Notes: generated by a model not told the origin, from the letters alone. A DNA stretch of 54,765 nucleotides from RGIG4079 sp045531405 (GCA_045531405.1 JAZSDX010000046.1:1-54765), one strand, 5' to 3'; positions 19,401 to 27,874 are shown, numbered from the stretch's first letter. Translations and numbers: made by a program.

Positions 19401-19823
19401 GTGGTTATCAATTGTCGCTCTTGATGCAACTCGCTCGGCTATAGCATCGGGATAAGTGACAACATATCGCAATTGGGAATCAGTGTGCCAATGATTTAGC
19501 ACCTCAGTGCGCAAAATCTGGGAAGGAGCGTCAATCTGTCCATATTTGATGTCACGCTTATACCCCGACGGGAACATCAATACGGCGTTTTCTCCCAACA
19601 TTCGCGAGAGATCATGGTAAATATACCCGGCATCATCAAGGCTGTCACCTATAATGAGAGTAGGAGTATTGCGAGGAGACATTCCTGCAAAAAGCATAGC
19701 CGGAGCCGACCCCGACAATGAATATACCGAGGCGCACAGCTTTTTACTCGCAAGCATCTTATCAATTGCTTGACGACGTTGGCGATTGATAAACTTCTCG
19801 CTAAGATTATTTATTGTTGACAT
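16482..19823 (-). CDS. mfd: transcription-repair coupling factor
   Basis: Removes RNA polymerase stalled at DNA lesions and recruits UvrA. The 1113-residue protein has the UvrB-like N-terminal module, the RNA polymerase-interacting segment around VGDFIVHVDHGVGKFAGL, and then a RecG-like translocase. That translocase has Walker A GDVGFGKTEIA, a DEEQ Walker B box, TMSATPIPRTLQ and QLRGRVGRSNRKAFCY. The final TRCF domain (EVRLR-like RVPRLRRLARQLGIKKV) is complete. The start overlaps the end of the S41 protease gene by 17 bases, implying translational coupling. Confidence 0.96.
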   Translation of the reverse strand: MSTINNLSEKFINRQRRQAIDKMLASKKLCASVYSLSGSAPAMLFAGMSPRNTPTLIIGDSLDDAGYIYHDLSRMLGENAVLMFPSGYKRDIKYGQIDAPSQILRTEVLNHWHTDSQLRYVVTYPDAIAERVASRATIDNHTFHLKVGVTIDPIDVVKWLRENGFIEVDYVYEPGHFALRGSILDIYGYSNELPYRIDFFGDEIDSMRTFNIETQLSEQRLEEVSITSNVMQQSHGESLLNFIGEDTLIAVRDVQYTLSRIKEIAGETFSESSLIANEGDKNAMRQVVDVDDFIAKFSTFRQLRFSSSSQPDDDVSASIDFKCSPQGIYHKNFDLISEDFKKMLDAGYTLYILSDSEKQIERLKVIFEDRGDDIVFVPVYFTLHEGFVDHVSKCCFFTDHQIFDRFHKYTLKSDRARSGKLALSLKELSSIEVGDFIVHVDHGVGKFAGLLRTNVNGKTQEMIKLTYQNNDIIFVSIHALHKLSKYRGKEGVPPKINKLGSGAWNRIKERTKSKLKDIARDLIKLYAARKNEKGYSFSPDGYLQQELEASFIYEDTPDQLTTTAAVKADMESERPMDRLICGDVGFGKTEIAIRAAFKAAIDGKQTAVLVPTTVLAYQHYNTFKDRLKEFPVRVDYLSRARTPKQVKQIIADLAEGKIDILIGTHKIIGKEVKFKDLGLLIVDEEQKFGVAVKEKLKQMKVNVDTLTMSATPIPRTLQFSLMGARDLSAITTPPANRYPILTSVNSLNDDILLEAINFEMSRNGQVFIVNHRIEGLYELEDMVRRLVPDARTVVGHGQMSPDKLEKVIIDFSNHDYDVLLATTIIESGIDMPNVNTIIINSAHNFGLSELHQLRGRVGRSNRKAFCYLLVPPHIPLLPVARRRLQAIESFSDLGSGIHIAMQDLDIRGAGNLLGAEQSGFIADLGYETYQKILKEAVIELRTEEFSDVLTAEDEDEKEFVADCVIESDMELLLPAMYVPQESERIILYKELDGIERELDLQAFKERLTDRFGKIPPETAELLRVPRLRRLARQLGIKKVALKQERMYLYFVDDSNIAYYQSPMFGKIINFMQQNARRCHIRENNNRRSISIEYVTTVEAAVDILSTIQGMESI

Positions 19824-21483
19824 TTTCCTTTTTTGGATTCAGCAATGATTTGTATCGAGTGGCATCATTAAGAACATTTACCGCCGAATCAATTACCATA
19901 TCATTGCGCAATGCTTCGATGATTTGACCCTTTTGATAATAATAACGCATCACAATCTCCCCAGCTAAATATTTACTGATTTCTTTTCGGTGAGTATCGA
20001 GATCCTTGTCTAAGTTGTGATGTAACAATTTATCCAAAATTTCAAACTGAGCCTTTACGCTATCTGTCATATATCCTTCGGCCTTGGCTGCTTTTCTGAG
20101 TTCATCTAACCTCACCTCACAAACTTTGTCGTACTTAAATTTATCGGGATCGATAAATTTTTTGAAATCGTTATATATAGAATCGGTAATTTCAAATTTC
20201 GCCGGTTCAGGTATAGAAGGTGTTGTTGCTGCAAATCTATTGGCATAATCAAATGCCCAATTATTAACCACAATATTATATGTCAATCTGTTGCTTTCGG
20301 GAAATTCCACCTTTACATCGGGGGTAATACCTCCTCCATCACGCACCTCACGTCCATGAACTGTATAAAAAACATTTGTGAGGCTATCGGGAGTGCGAGC
20401 AACCGACCCATCGGGATTGCGATGAGAATAGTCGATGGCTTGAATGAGGCGTCCACTTGGAATATAATATTTAGCAGTAGTAACTTTCAACAATCCATTA
20501 TAAGGTAGTGGTCGTGTAGCTTGTACCAACCCTTTTCCAAACGAACGTTCGCCAACAATCACAGCTCTATCCAAGTCTTGCAATGCACCCGACACAATCT
20601 CGGCACTTGAAGCCGTTGCTCCATTTATGAGTACAGCAATGGGAATTTCGGAGTCAATAGGTTTAGTTGTTGTGCGATATACCTTTTCGTTAAACATGCC
20701 TTTTCCTTTGGTACGAAGCACCTCTGTATTTTTGGGCACAAACAATCCTACTATTTTTACCGAACTTTCAAGTAATCCACCTCCATTATTGCGTAAATCG
20801 AGTATAATAGACTTCACCCGAGGGTCTTTTTTTAACTCAATCAATGCATTCTTCACATCATTGGCCGAGTTTTCATTAAATGTAGTGAGTCCAATATACC
20901 CTATATTTCCACGAATCACGCCATAATAAGGCACCGGATTTACCTGAATCTTAGCTCGAGTAATATCTATATTTAATATCGAATCGGCGACATATGGACG
21001 CTTTATTAATAAAGACACTTTTGTGCCGGCTTGTCCTTTTAGTCGATTACTCACTTTATCATTTTTCCAACCCAACACTGTATCTCCATCAATAGCGACA
21101 ATGAGGTCTCCAGGGCGAAGACCGGCTTTTTGTGCAGGAGAACCCTCTTGAGGCTCTGAAATATACACATTGTTATCACGTTGCATGATAACCGATCCTA
21201 TACCTCCATATTCACCTGTTGAAATTGTTCTAAATTCATCTTGTTCATCTTCTGAGATATACTCGGTATATGGATCGACATTCATCAGCATCGCATCAAT
21301 TGCTGTACGTATCGATTTATCGGCATCTATTGTGTCTACATAATTGGTTTGTAGTTCTTTGTAAATCGAATTAAAAATATTCAAATTGCGTGAAATGCTC
21401 GACTTATCACTACGAGTTGTAGCTGTAGAGATTATAGCAATCACACACATTGTCATTACTGTTATAAATATCGACTTTCTCAT
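19807..21483 (-). CDS. S41 family C-terminal processing protease
   Basis: A 558-residue protease with an N-terminal membrane/signal segment (RKSIFITVMTMCVIAII). A PDZ domain follows (SEPQEGSPAQKAGLRPGDLIVAIDGD written in part), then the S41 catalytic core. The nucleophile serine lies in GATASSAEI and the lysine in FGKGLVQ. Such enzymes cut periplasmic or outer-membrane-associated substrates. I chose the ATG at 21483, which puts the hydrophobic segment at the N-terminus. A longer frame would need a TTG at 21546. It is upstream of and overlaps mfd. Confidence 0.9.
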   Translation of the reverse strand: MRKSIFITVMTMCVIAIISTATTRSDKSSISRNLNIFNSIYKELQTNYVDTIDADKSIRTAIDAMLMNVDPYTEYISEDEQDEFRTISTGEYGGIGSVIMQRDNNVYISEPQEGSPAQKAGLRPGDLIVAIDGDTVLGWKNDKVSNRLKGQAGTKVSLLIKRPYVADSILNIDITRAKIQVNPVPYYGVIRGNIGYIGLTTFNENSANDVKNALIELKKDPRVKSIILDLRNNGGGLLESSVKIVGLFVPKNTEVLRTKGKGMFNEKVYRTTTKPIDSEIPIAVLINGATASSAEIVSGALQDLDRAVIVGERSFGKGLVQATRPLPYNGLLKVTTAKYYIPSGRLIQAIDYSHRNPDGSVARTPDSLTNVFYTVHGREVRDGGGITPDVKVEFPESNRLTYNIVVNNWAFDYANRFAATTPSIPEPAKFEITDSIYNDFKKFIDPDKFKYDKVCEVRLDELRKAAKAEGYMTDSVKAQFEILDKLLHHNLDKDLDTHRKEISKYLAGEIVMRYYYQKGQIIEALRNDMVIDSAVNVLNDATRYKSLLNPKKENVNNK

Positions 21484-21624
21484 TAATCTTAATCTTGATG
21501 ACGTTTTCTTATAATAATTAGTATTTTGAACGGCTAAGTTACGCAATATTATAACAACACAGGCACATTTTTTCTCAAAAAAGCATTAAAAATGAAGATA
21601 AACGTGAGATTTTTGCAAAAATTA

Positions 21625-21655
21625 TTGCATAATTCAATTTTTGAGATTAATTTTG
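21625..21655 (+). promoter_or_regulatory. promoter for the tandem tRNA-Asn genes
   Basis: TTG at 21625-21627 and TAATTTTG at 21648-21655 are separated by 20 bases. The first tRNA begins 31 bases after the -7 box. Confidence 0.5.
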
Positions 21656-21686
21656 CAACGCAATTTTGAAAAGGGTTGTATTTTCT

Positions 21687-21760
21687 GCTTCAGTAGCTCA
21701 GTTGGTTAGAGCACCTGACTGTTAATCAGGGGGTCGTTGGTTCAAGCCCATCCTGAAGCG
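21687..21760 (+). tRNA. tRNA-Asn(GTT), first copy
   Basis: A 74-base cloverleaf. The acceptor arms gcttcag and ctgaagc pair fully. The anticodon stem cctga/tcagg encloses ctgttaa, giving anticodon GTT. No CCA is encoded. The T-stem gttgg/ccatc has one T-T mismatch (second pair), which is also present in the second copy. Confidence 0.95.
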
Positions 21761-21784
21761 CAAAAAGTTTAGTTGGTTAATATT

Positions 21785-21858
21785 GCTTCAGTAGCTCAGT
21801 TGGTTAGAGCACCTGACTGTTAATCAGGGGGTCGTTGGTTCAAGCCCATCCTGAAGCG
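21785..21858 (+). tRNA. tRNA-Asn(GTT), second copy
   Basis: Identical in all 74 bases to the copy at 21687-21760 and separated from it by 24 bases. Both probably come from one transcript that ends at the hairpin at 21860-21892. Confidence 0.95.
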
Positions 21859-21859
21859 C

Positions 21860-21897
21860 AAAAAGAGATTGCAGTGGTTGCAATCTCTTTTTGTATT
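21860..21897. terminator. terminator after the tRNA genes
   Basis: aaaaagagattgca at 21860-21873 pairs with its complement at 21879-21892 around a 5-base loop. A and T runs on either side let it work in both directions, so it may also end the minus-strand carboxypeptidase transcript. Confidence 0.85.
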
Positions 21898-21943
21898 TAG
21901 GTAGTATGGTAATATCTCATTTATGGGCTTATAACTTCGGGCT

Positions 21944-22873
21944 CTACGGCTTATTCATCATGGGCCAAAATATTAGATGATTTTGATTGGTATTCGTTAC
22001 TTTGAGTGTTACTTGCGCACTTTCTATCACAGGAATGTTATGATCAACATGACCTATAGGCACATTAAACGCAACGGGATAATCATATGGTTTTACCATG
22101 TCAAAAATCATGGTTTCCATATCGGCGTAATTGCTATCGGGCTTATATTCGGTAAACTGTCCAACTATCAATCCTTTCAATCGTGGTAATATCCCACTCA
22201 ATCGCAATTGATACATTATGCGCTCTATTTTATAAATTGGTTCGGCAATATCTTCGATAAACAATATTGTATCCTCCTCAATAATATCGTAGGGGGTATT
22301 TATCAATTCGGCGATAACTGCAACATTTCCACCTATGATTTTACCACTACATTGTCCCAAACGGTCATATTGATGTCCGTCAAAAGTAAATGCAGGAGCT
22401 TGACCTCGCAATATTTCAAACAACACTTTATTATCAATATCTTCTGCTCCTTTGCGAATGTGGCTTGTCATCGAGGCATGAATACTTGCAATTCCTTTGG
22501 TTGCCATAAACGCATGAAGAGCCGAGATATCGCTGTAACCAATAACCCATTTGGGGTCTTTTTCAACAGGTAAACGATTCAGCGAATCCAACAAATGCAC
22601 AACTCCATATCCTCCTCGTGAGCAAAGAATTGCTCTCACATCGGAATCAAGAAATGCATCTTCAAGATCGGCAAGACGTTCAGAAGCTGTGCCACTATAA
22701 TTCCCCCATTGTCCAAGAGTGTGTGGCATAACTTTTACTTTCCACCCTTGCTCTTCGAGTACAGGTATTGTAAATTCAACATGTTCGGGATCAACAATCC
22801 CTGCAGGCGATAATATCGCAATAGTATCACCTTCTTTCAATGGTTTCGGGTATATGATATTGTTCTTTTTCAT
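21944..22873 (-). CDS. LD-carboxypeptidase (peptidase S66)
   Basis: A 309-residue muropeptide carboxypeptidase of family S66, which removes the terminal D-alanine from tetrapeptides during murein recycling. Visible features are AILSPAGIVDPE at the start, SRGGYGVVHLL, the nucleophile serine in GYSDISALH near 115 and the C-terminal PIGHVDHNIPV with the catalytic histidine. No signal peptide, consistent with a cytoplasmic LdcA-type enzyme. The radical SAM gene lies 21 bases upstream, so they may be cotranscribed. Confidence 0.9.
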   Translation of the reverse strand: MKKNNIIYPKPLKEGDTIAILSPAGIVDPEHVEFTIPVLEEQGWKVKVMPHTLGQWGNYSGTASERLADLEDAFLDSDVRAILCSRGGYGVVHLLDSLNRLPVEKDPKWVIGYSDISALHAFMATKGIASIHASMTSHIRKGAEDIDNKVLFEILRGQAPAFTFDGHQYDRLGQCSGKIIGGNVAVIAELINTPYDIIEEDTILFIEDIAEPIYKIERIMYQLRLSGILPRLKGLIVGQFTEYKPDSNYADMETMIFDMVKPYDYPVAFNVPIGHVDHNIPVIESAQVTLKVTNTNQNHLIFWPMMNKP

Positions 22874-22894
22874 CTAATCTTTTTCTATTAGCAA

Positions 22895-23671
22895 TTAACT
22901 TACCATTACATCTATTCCTTCTTGTCTTATTTGCTCGGCAATCGCTTCAAGCTCTTCATGCGAAACTTTCTCAAGATTTTGCTCTGGAGTTTTGCGATCT
23001 ATTGAATAAATCATCACTTGACGTGGATTTATACGCTTATATGCCTCAATTAACGCGTCAACCTCCTGTGGTGTAGTGTTATCAATCTTTTCACCATCAT
23101 GTTCTCCTCGCAAAAACATCGTTTGCACCACGCACTGACCACTGAATTGGGCTATCTGTTCAACAACTTTCTCGCATGTGAATGATGGTGATGCCGGTTG
23201 GTCTATTAATCGCATTGTTTCATCTATTGCCGAGTCAAGTTTGAGTATATTATTATCTACTTTGCGAAGAGCCTCAACAACTTTTTCATCGTCTAATCGG
23301 GTGGAATTACTTAATACGCTGATTTTGACATTGGGAAAATATCTATCACGTAAAGCGATTGTGTCGTCTATAATGCCGGCAAAATCGGGGTGTAACGTAG
23401 GCTCTCCATTCCCCGAAAACGTAATAACATCGAGAGGTTTACTTTTTACATTCATATACAACAACACCTGTTCAAGCTCAACAGCGACAAAATCGCGGCG
23501 AGGCAATCCTGTAGTGCCGGCACCTTGTGAATTATACCCGGCTTCACAATACACACAGTCAAATGAGCAAACTTTTCCATCATTGGGTGAAAGATTAATA
23601 CCCAATGACACTCCCAATCTGCGACTGTGAATAGGTCCAAATATTGTTGAATGAAATAATACTGTTACCAT
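22895..23671 (-). CDS. radical SAM protein, COG0731-like
   Basis: A 258-residue radical SAM enzyme with the CSFDCVYC cluster motif (C-x3-C-x2-C) at about residue 35, ITFSGNGEPTLHPDF and LSNSTRLDD. It resembles the small stand-alone proteins grouped with wyosine-base synthetases, but bacteria lack wyosine, so the substrate is unknown. The N-terminal FGPIHSRRLGVSLGINL is conserved in this group. It is followed on the same strand by the S66 peptidase. Confidence 0.8.
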   Translation of the reverse strand: MVTVLFHSTIFGPIHSRRLGVSLGINLSPNDGKVCSFDCVYCEAGYNSQGAGTTGLPRRDFVAVELEQVLLYMNVKSKPLDVITFSGNGEPTLHPDFAGIIDDTIALRDRYFPNVKISVLSNSTRLDDEKVVEALRKVDNNILKLDSAIDETMRLIDQPASPSFTCEKVVEQIAQFSGQCVVQTMFLRGEHDGEKIDNTTPQEVDALIEAYKRINPRQVMIYSIDRKTPEQNLEKVSHEELEAIAEQIRQEGIDVMVS

Positions 23672-23676
23672 AATAA

Positions 23677-23820
23677 TTATCTTTCTAATAAGAAGTCTTC
23701 GATATTTTCAGGTGTTATTACATTGAATGTGCTATTTGGATAGGCAATAAAAAACTGTTCCGGTCGCTTTGCCTTAGCATTTGGATTCCACATTTTGCGA
23801 GCAATCATTCTCGTAATAGT
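23677..23820 (-). pseudogene. C-terminal remnant of a DUF4143 ATPase gene
   Basis: Minus-strand translation of 23677-23820 gives an open stretch with RKMWNPNAKAKRPEQFF, YPNSTFNVITPENIEDFLL and a TAA. This matches the C-terminal end of DUF4143 ATPases, for example EMKWNPKK...ITIITPNNYLEHII in the intact gene at 8564-9691. A stop (23821-23823) lies directly upstream and the ATPase, winged-helix and most of the nuclease-like domain are missing. Further upstream is a degenerate repeat pair like the operators of intact copies. It is probably an internally deleted cassette. Confidence 0.65.
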
Positions 23821-23850
23821 TTATACTGCAAATTAAGTGATTTTTTCTAA

Positions 23851-23894
23851 AATCCAAAAATCTTATAATATTCGTGGATTCGATTCCAAAAATC
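23851..23894. repeat. degenerate ~32-bp period repeat upstream of the ATPase remnant
   Basis: aatccaaaaatc at 23851-23862 recurs as attccaaaaatc at 23883-23894, 32 bases apart. A tggatt at 23875-23880 forms a dyad with the first aatcca. The half-site resembles taatccaaaaa of the operator at 8456-8521. Confidence 0.5.
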
Positions 23895-23930
23895 TCAAAG
23901 ATGTTTATAGATGTTAAATTGAGAATGCAA

Positions 23931-25208
23931 CTATTTTAGTTGCTCAAATATCCAATCCCACAAGGCGTTTGTTTGCTCAGGATAGAGCCAATGCCCATTG
24001 TTTTCACCCACGATAAGCGATTTGGGAGCTGTGATGATGTTGTAAGTCGAGCGAGTTGTTGTGGGGGCACATGTCAAATCGTTATATCCAACAAAATATT
24101 TTATCGGGGCAGTGAGATTGCGTGCAAAATTTGTTACGTCATAGTATTGCGCCGTTTTTAATTTTTCGGGTGTGCAATTATCCCTATTCTTAAACACATG
24201 AGGCCAACCTCCGGCACGATTATGAATATAACCTTCAAGATCACAAAGAGCTGGGAAATAAGCCACTGTGGCATTAATGCGACTACCAAGTGCCGATGTT
24301 ACAATCGATAATGCTCCACCTTGACTGCCACCAAATGTTCCTATTCTTCCATTAAATTGTGGCAATGTTTCTATAAAGTCGATACCTCTTACACAACCAA
24401 GATATACTCGTTTGTAATAATACGAATAGCGATTATCGATGTTATATGTGGGATATGATGCTAATGCCCCACCATTAATGTCGCTATAAATTGTACTACC
24501 TGTAAGGTTTACGGGAATACCATGAATGCCCAATTCAAGGACGATTGCCCCTTTGGCTGCATGCACCACATCACCCGATTTTTCTCCCACTCCAGCCCCC
24601 GGGAAACGGAGAATCGCAGGATATTTACCTTCGGCTTTGGGCATTGTCAACATACCATACATGCGAGTGTTATTGATGTTGCGATACGATATATGATATA
24701 CATTCACTTTATCGGTACAACGCTCAGGAATAAGAGTCATCGTTGGTTGCAAATCAATCTTACGTACAGCCTCAAGTTGTCCATTCCAAAACGAGTTAAA
24801 ATCATCGGGTTGTGTAACTGTTGGTTGCAGTTTTTCAGTTTCGTAACCAACAGTTGAGATGGTTGAATATTTCTTGCCATCTTTCTCAACTACTGCCTTT
24901 ACTCGTAAATAGCCTGTTTTTTTCATCGTGCCAAGATTAATTACACCTTCATTTCCTTTAAGCGTTAGTGTTTTTGAAATGTGAGGAGTCATCAAATCTT
25001 CACTTACCTCATAATTTATATCCACATTATTCAATGCCATGCCACAATCGGTTGCTGTCACTTTCACTTTTGCTTGCTCTCCTATTTTATATAGAGCGTT
25101 GGCATGATCTGGAACTAAATGTAATTGCACTTTAGTGGCACGAGGTTGTGCTACAACACACATTCCCATGACAATTATCATGGCAAAAGATAAAAAGAAT
25201 TGCTTCAT
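23931..25208 (-). CDS. secreted acetylxylan esterase-like alpha/beta hydrolase
   Basis: A 425-residue exported enzyme of the AXE1/cephalosporin-C deacetylase family, which removes acetyl groups from polysaccharides or oligosaccharides. A signal peptide (about residues 1-20, ending VVAQ) is followed by a beta-sandwich-like N-terminal region. The hydrolase domain has its nucleophile serine in GGSQGGALS, the aspartate in GYNDLTCAP and the histidine in GENNGHWLYP. No PUL genes (SusC/SusD) are adjacent, so the substrate is unknown. It has its own minus-strand promoter. Confidence 0.87.
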   Translation of the reverse strand: MKQFFLSFAMIIVMGMCVVAQPRATKVQLHLVPDHANALYKIGEQAKVKVTATDCGMALNNVDINYEVSEDLMTPHISKTLTLKGNEGVINLGTMKKTGYLRVKAVVEKDGKKYSTISTVGYETEKLQPTVTQPDDFNSFWNGQLEAVRKIDLQPTMTLIPERCTDKVNVYHISYRNINNTRMYGMLTMPKAEGKYPAILRFPGAGVGEKSGDVVHAAKGAIVLELGIHGIPVNLTGSTIYSDINGGALASYPTYNIDNRYSYYYKRVYLGCVRGIDFIETLPQFNGRIGTFGGSQGGALSIVTSALGSRINATVAYFPALCDLEGYIHNRAGGWPHVFKNRDNCTPEKLKTAQYYDVTNFARNLTAPIKYFVGYNDLTCAPTTTRSTYNIITAPKSLIVGENNGHWLYPEQTNALWDWIFEQLK

Positions 25209-25253
25209 ATTGGTTGTTTTTTATATTGTTCTCTAATGAAATGTTTTCAACCT

Positions 25254-25261
25254 CAAAAGTA
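25254..25261 (-). promoter_or_regulatory. -7 box for the esterase gene
   Basis: On the minus strand the octamer reads TACTTTTG, 45 bases before the start codon. Confidence 0.4.
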
Positions 25262-25379
25262 GTAAAAAGAATGGATATATAAAAATTGAGCGTTCAATAC
25301 ATCCCTATTTCGGAAATGGATGATTCAACTATCAAAAAATTAAAACTAAAAATGCCTCAAAAAATATCATTTAACTATG

Positions 25380-25410
25380 TTGTGATTTCTCAATAATTAT
25401 TATATCTTTG
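25380..25410 (+). promoter_or_regulatory. promoter for the Na/Pi symporter gene
   Basis: TTG at 25380-25382 and TATCTTTG at 25403-25410 with a 20-base spacer. The start codon follows 53 bases later. Confidence 0.6.
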
Positions 25411-25463
25411 TGTGGGCGATTTTTTGCTCATAGATATGATTATTATCACAATTTTACATAACA

Positions 25464-27230
25464 ATGGACTATAGTTTATTAGACTTTCTCACATTGCTTG
25501 GAGCCGTAGGAGTATTCCTTTATGGGATGACCCTCATGAGTGAAGGGCTCCAAAAAGCTGCCGGGAATGGCTTGCGCAATATCTTAGGCGCAATGACTCG
25601 CAATCGTTTCACCGGAGCACTCACCGGTTTTTCAATCACTGCATTAATTCAAAGTTCATCGGCATCTACCGTAATGGTTGTGAGTTTCGTTAGTGCCGGA
25701 TTGATGACATTGGGACAATCGGTTGCCGTAATCATGGGCGCAAATGTAGGGACTACTGCAACTGCATGGATTATCACCTTATTTGGATTCAAGGTCGATA
25801 TTGGGGCATTTGCTATTCCCTTAATTGCATTTTGTATTCCCCTCCTATTCTCAAGCCATAGTCGCCGCAAATCAGTGGGCGAAATTATTTTAGGTTTTGC
25901 TCTACTTTTTATTGGGTTAGATTGGATTGAAGCAAATGTTCCCGACTTGAAATCAAGTCCTGAAATTTTTGGATTTTTGACTCAATATGCTGACATGGGA
26001 TATGTTTCGGTGTTGCTTTTTGTTGCAATTGGCATCATTGCCACAATGATAATCCAATCATCATCGGCAGCAATCGCTATCGTATTAATAATGTGTACTA
26101 AAGGGTGGATCACTTTTGATCTCGCATGTGCAATGATTCTTGGTAGTAACATCGGTACAACAATTACTCCGATTATAGCCTCTCTTGGTGCAAATCTTGC
26201 TGCAAAAAGAGCTGCATTGTGCCACTTAATGTTTAATGTATTAGGTACGGTTTGGGCTTTAGCTCTATTCATTCCTTTTACTGATTTAACTATATGGGTT
26301 ACCGAATCTCTCGGACAAGGTAATCCTACTGAATTATATAATTATATAAACAAAGATAATGGCACCGATGCAACACAGATTGCCTTAATGGCAGGTTGGG
26401 CTTCGTTTGGTCTTTCTATTTTCCACACCATTTTCAATCTCATCAACTTATCGGTAATGATATGGATGACTGAGTTATATGTAAAAGTTGTGGAAAAACT
26501 CATGCCAAGCAAGCACAAAGGTGATGATGAATTCCAACTCACCTATATTTCAAGTGGTCGTGTTGCTGCTTCGGAACTAAACATGACACAAGCCGAAAAA
26601 GAAATCGAAGTATATGCCAATCGCGTTAATCGCATGCTCGATATGGCGCAAAATCTCGTTCACACCAAAGAAGGAAGCGATGAATTTAACAAACTATATT
26701 CTCGACTTGAAAAGTATGAAGAGATTTCCGATCGCATGGAAATTGAAATAGCAAACTATCTCAATCGTTGCGCCGAAGGACGACTATCAAATCAAGGTAA
26801 GCAACGTATTGCTGCAATGCTAAATATTATCTCAGAAATAGAAAGTATTGCCGATAGTTGTTTTGGCGTTGCCAAAATTATTGCTCGCAAACAAGAAAGC
26901 AGAGTTGCATTTAACGATGAAATTTATAAAAACATCGACAACATGTTTGCCTATGTAAAAAAAGCAATGAAAAATATGCTTGTTCTACTTGAAGATCTTG
27001 AGAATGTGCACGAAGAAGATATTATCACCTCTTATAATCGTGAACGTGAAATAAATAATCTTCGCAACTCATTACGCATTGAAAATATTGAAAATATCAA
27101 CACTCAACACTATGAATATCAAGCCGGTATATATTATATGGATCTCATTGGAGACCTTGAACGCACCGGCGATTATATTATAAATGTTGTTGACACGGTA
27201 AAAGAATGGTTCCGCAAGCATAAAACTTAA
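25464..27230 (+). CDS. Na/Pi cotransporter family protein with PhoU-like C-terminus
   Basis: A 588-residue membrane protein. The first roughly 340 residues form the transporter with two inverted halves, each bearing the diagnostic QSSSA motif (QSSSASTVMVV and QSSSAAIAIVL) and a GANVGTT/GSNIGTT partner. Residues from about 370 to the end are a soluble helical PhoU-like domain (EKYEEISDRMEIEIANYL, DLIGDLERTGDYIINVVD). The family moves phosphate with sodium; YjbB of E. coli exports it. Direction here is unknown. It ends in a terminator before the receiver gene. Confidence 0.92.
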   Translation: MDYSLLDFLTLLGAVGVFLYGMTLMSEGLQKAAGNGLRNILGAMTRNRFTGALTGFSITALIQSSSASTVMVVSFVSAGLMTLGQSVAVIMGANVGTTATAWIITLFGFKVDIGAFAIPLIAFCIPLLFSSHSRRKSVGEIILGFALLFIGLDWIEANVPDLKSSPEIFGFLTQYADMGYVSVLLFVAIGIIATMIIQSSSAAIAIVLIMCTKGWITFDLACAMILGSNIGTTITPIIASLGANLAAKRAALCHLMFNVLGTVWALALFIPFTDLTIWVTESLGQGNPTELYNYINKDNGTDATQIALMAGWASFGLSIFHTIFNLINLSVMIWMTELYVKVVEKLMPSKHKGDDEFQLTYISSGRVAASELNMTQAEKEIEVYANRVNRMLDMAQNLVHTKEGSDEFNKLYSRLEKYEEISDRMEIEIANYLNRCAEGRLSNQGKQRIAAMLNIISEIESIADSCFGVAKIIARKQESRVAFNDEIYKNIDNMFAYVKKAMKNMLVLLEDLENVHEEDIITSYNREREINNLRNSLRIENIENINTQHYEYQAGIYYMDLIGDLERTGDYIINVVDTVKEWFRKHKT

Positions 27231-27261
27231 GCAATTAAATTGCAAGCACAATAATGACACA

Positions 27262-27300
27262 AAACGGTTACTATCGGTTATGATGGTAACCGTTTCTTTA
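27262..27300 (+). terminator. terminator after the Na/Pi symporter gene
   Basis: aaacggttac at 27262-27271 pairs with its complement at 27286-27295, followed by ctttattttt. Confidence 0.7.
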
Positions 27301-27347
27301 TTTTTGCAACTCAAATAAAAAAATTGTTCAATCTATACCCTATTTTT

Positions 27348-27755
27348 ATGACAAATTGCCAAGGAAAAATACTTGCCATTGATGACGAGCCTATAATCCT
27401 TGATTTGATTAAACTAAATCTTGAAAACGAAGGATATTCGGTAGATATTTGCAATAGTGCAGAAGATGCATTTCAACTAAATTTATCAATATATGATTTT
27501 ATTATCGCTGATGTGATAATGGGAAAAATTAAAGGTGCTGAGTTTGCAAATAAATTAAAACAGAACCCTGAGACATCTCATATCCCAATCATTTTATGTT
27601 TAGAAAAAGGGAGTGAAGACGATATTGTAACCGGATTGAGGGCCGGTATTGATGACTACATTATGAAACCAATCTCTATGCGTGAATTAACGGCTCGAAT
27701 AAAATCAATTCTTCGACGACATAAAATCAACTCCTCTCACAATAAGAAAAATTAG
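27348..27755 (+). CDS. stand-alone response regulator receiver protein
   Basis: A 135-residue CheY-like receiver with no output domain. IDDEP supplies the acidic pair, D in FIIADVIMG is the likely phosphoacceptor near 54, and K in DYIMKPIS is the conserved lysine near 105. The usual Thr/Ser switch residue after beta-4 seems replaced: PIILCLEKG where PIIMLTAKG is expected. The RIKSILRRH end resembles the linker of OmpR-type regulators, so it may derive from one by loss of the DNA-binding domain. No histidine kinase is nearby. I chose the ATG at 27348; the longer frame starts at a TTG. Confidence 0.82.
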   Translation: MTNCQGKILAIDDEPIILDLIKLNLENEGYSVDICNSAEDAFQLNLSIYDFIIADVIMGKIKGAEFANKLKQNPETSHIPIILCLEKGSEDDIVTGLRAGIDDYIMKPISMRELTARIKSILRRHKINSSHNKKN

Positions 27756-27776
27756 GCAATTATTATAGCAAAAATT

Positions 27777-27803
27777 AAGAGCAACTATTGGTTGCTCTTT
27801 TTA
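27777..27803 (+). terminator. terminator after the receiver gene
   Basis: aagagcaac at 27777-27785 pairs with gttgctctt at 27791-27799 and is followed by TTT. Confidence 0.75.
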
Positions 27804-27874
27804 CATTCAATAGATATTATAACACCACACTCCGGAAAACCAAAGAGACGTTAAGGTTTCTATAAATAATTTTG

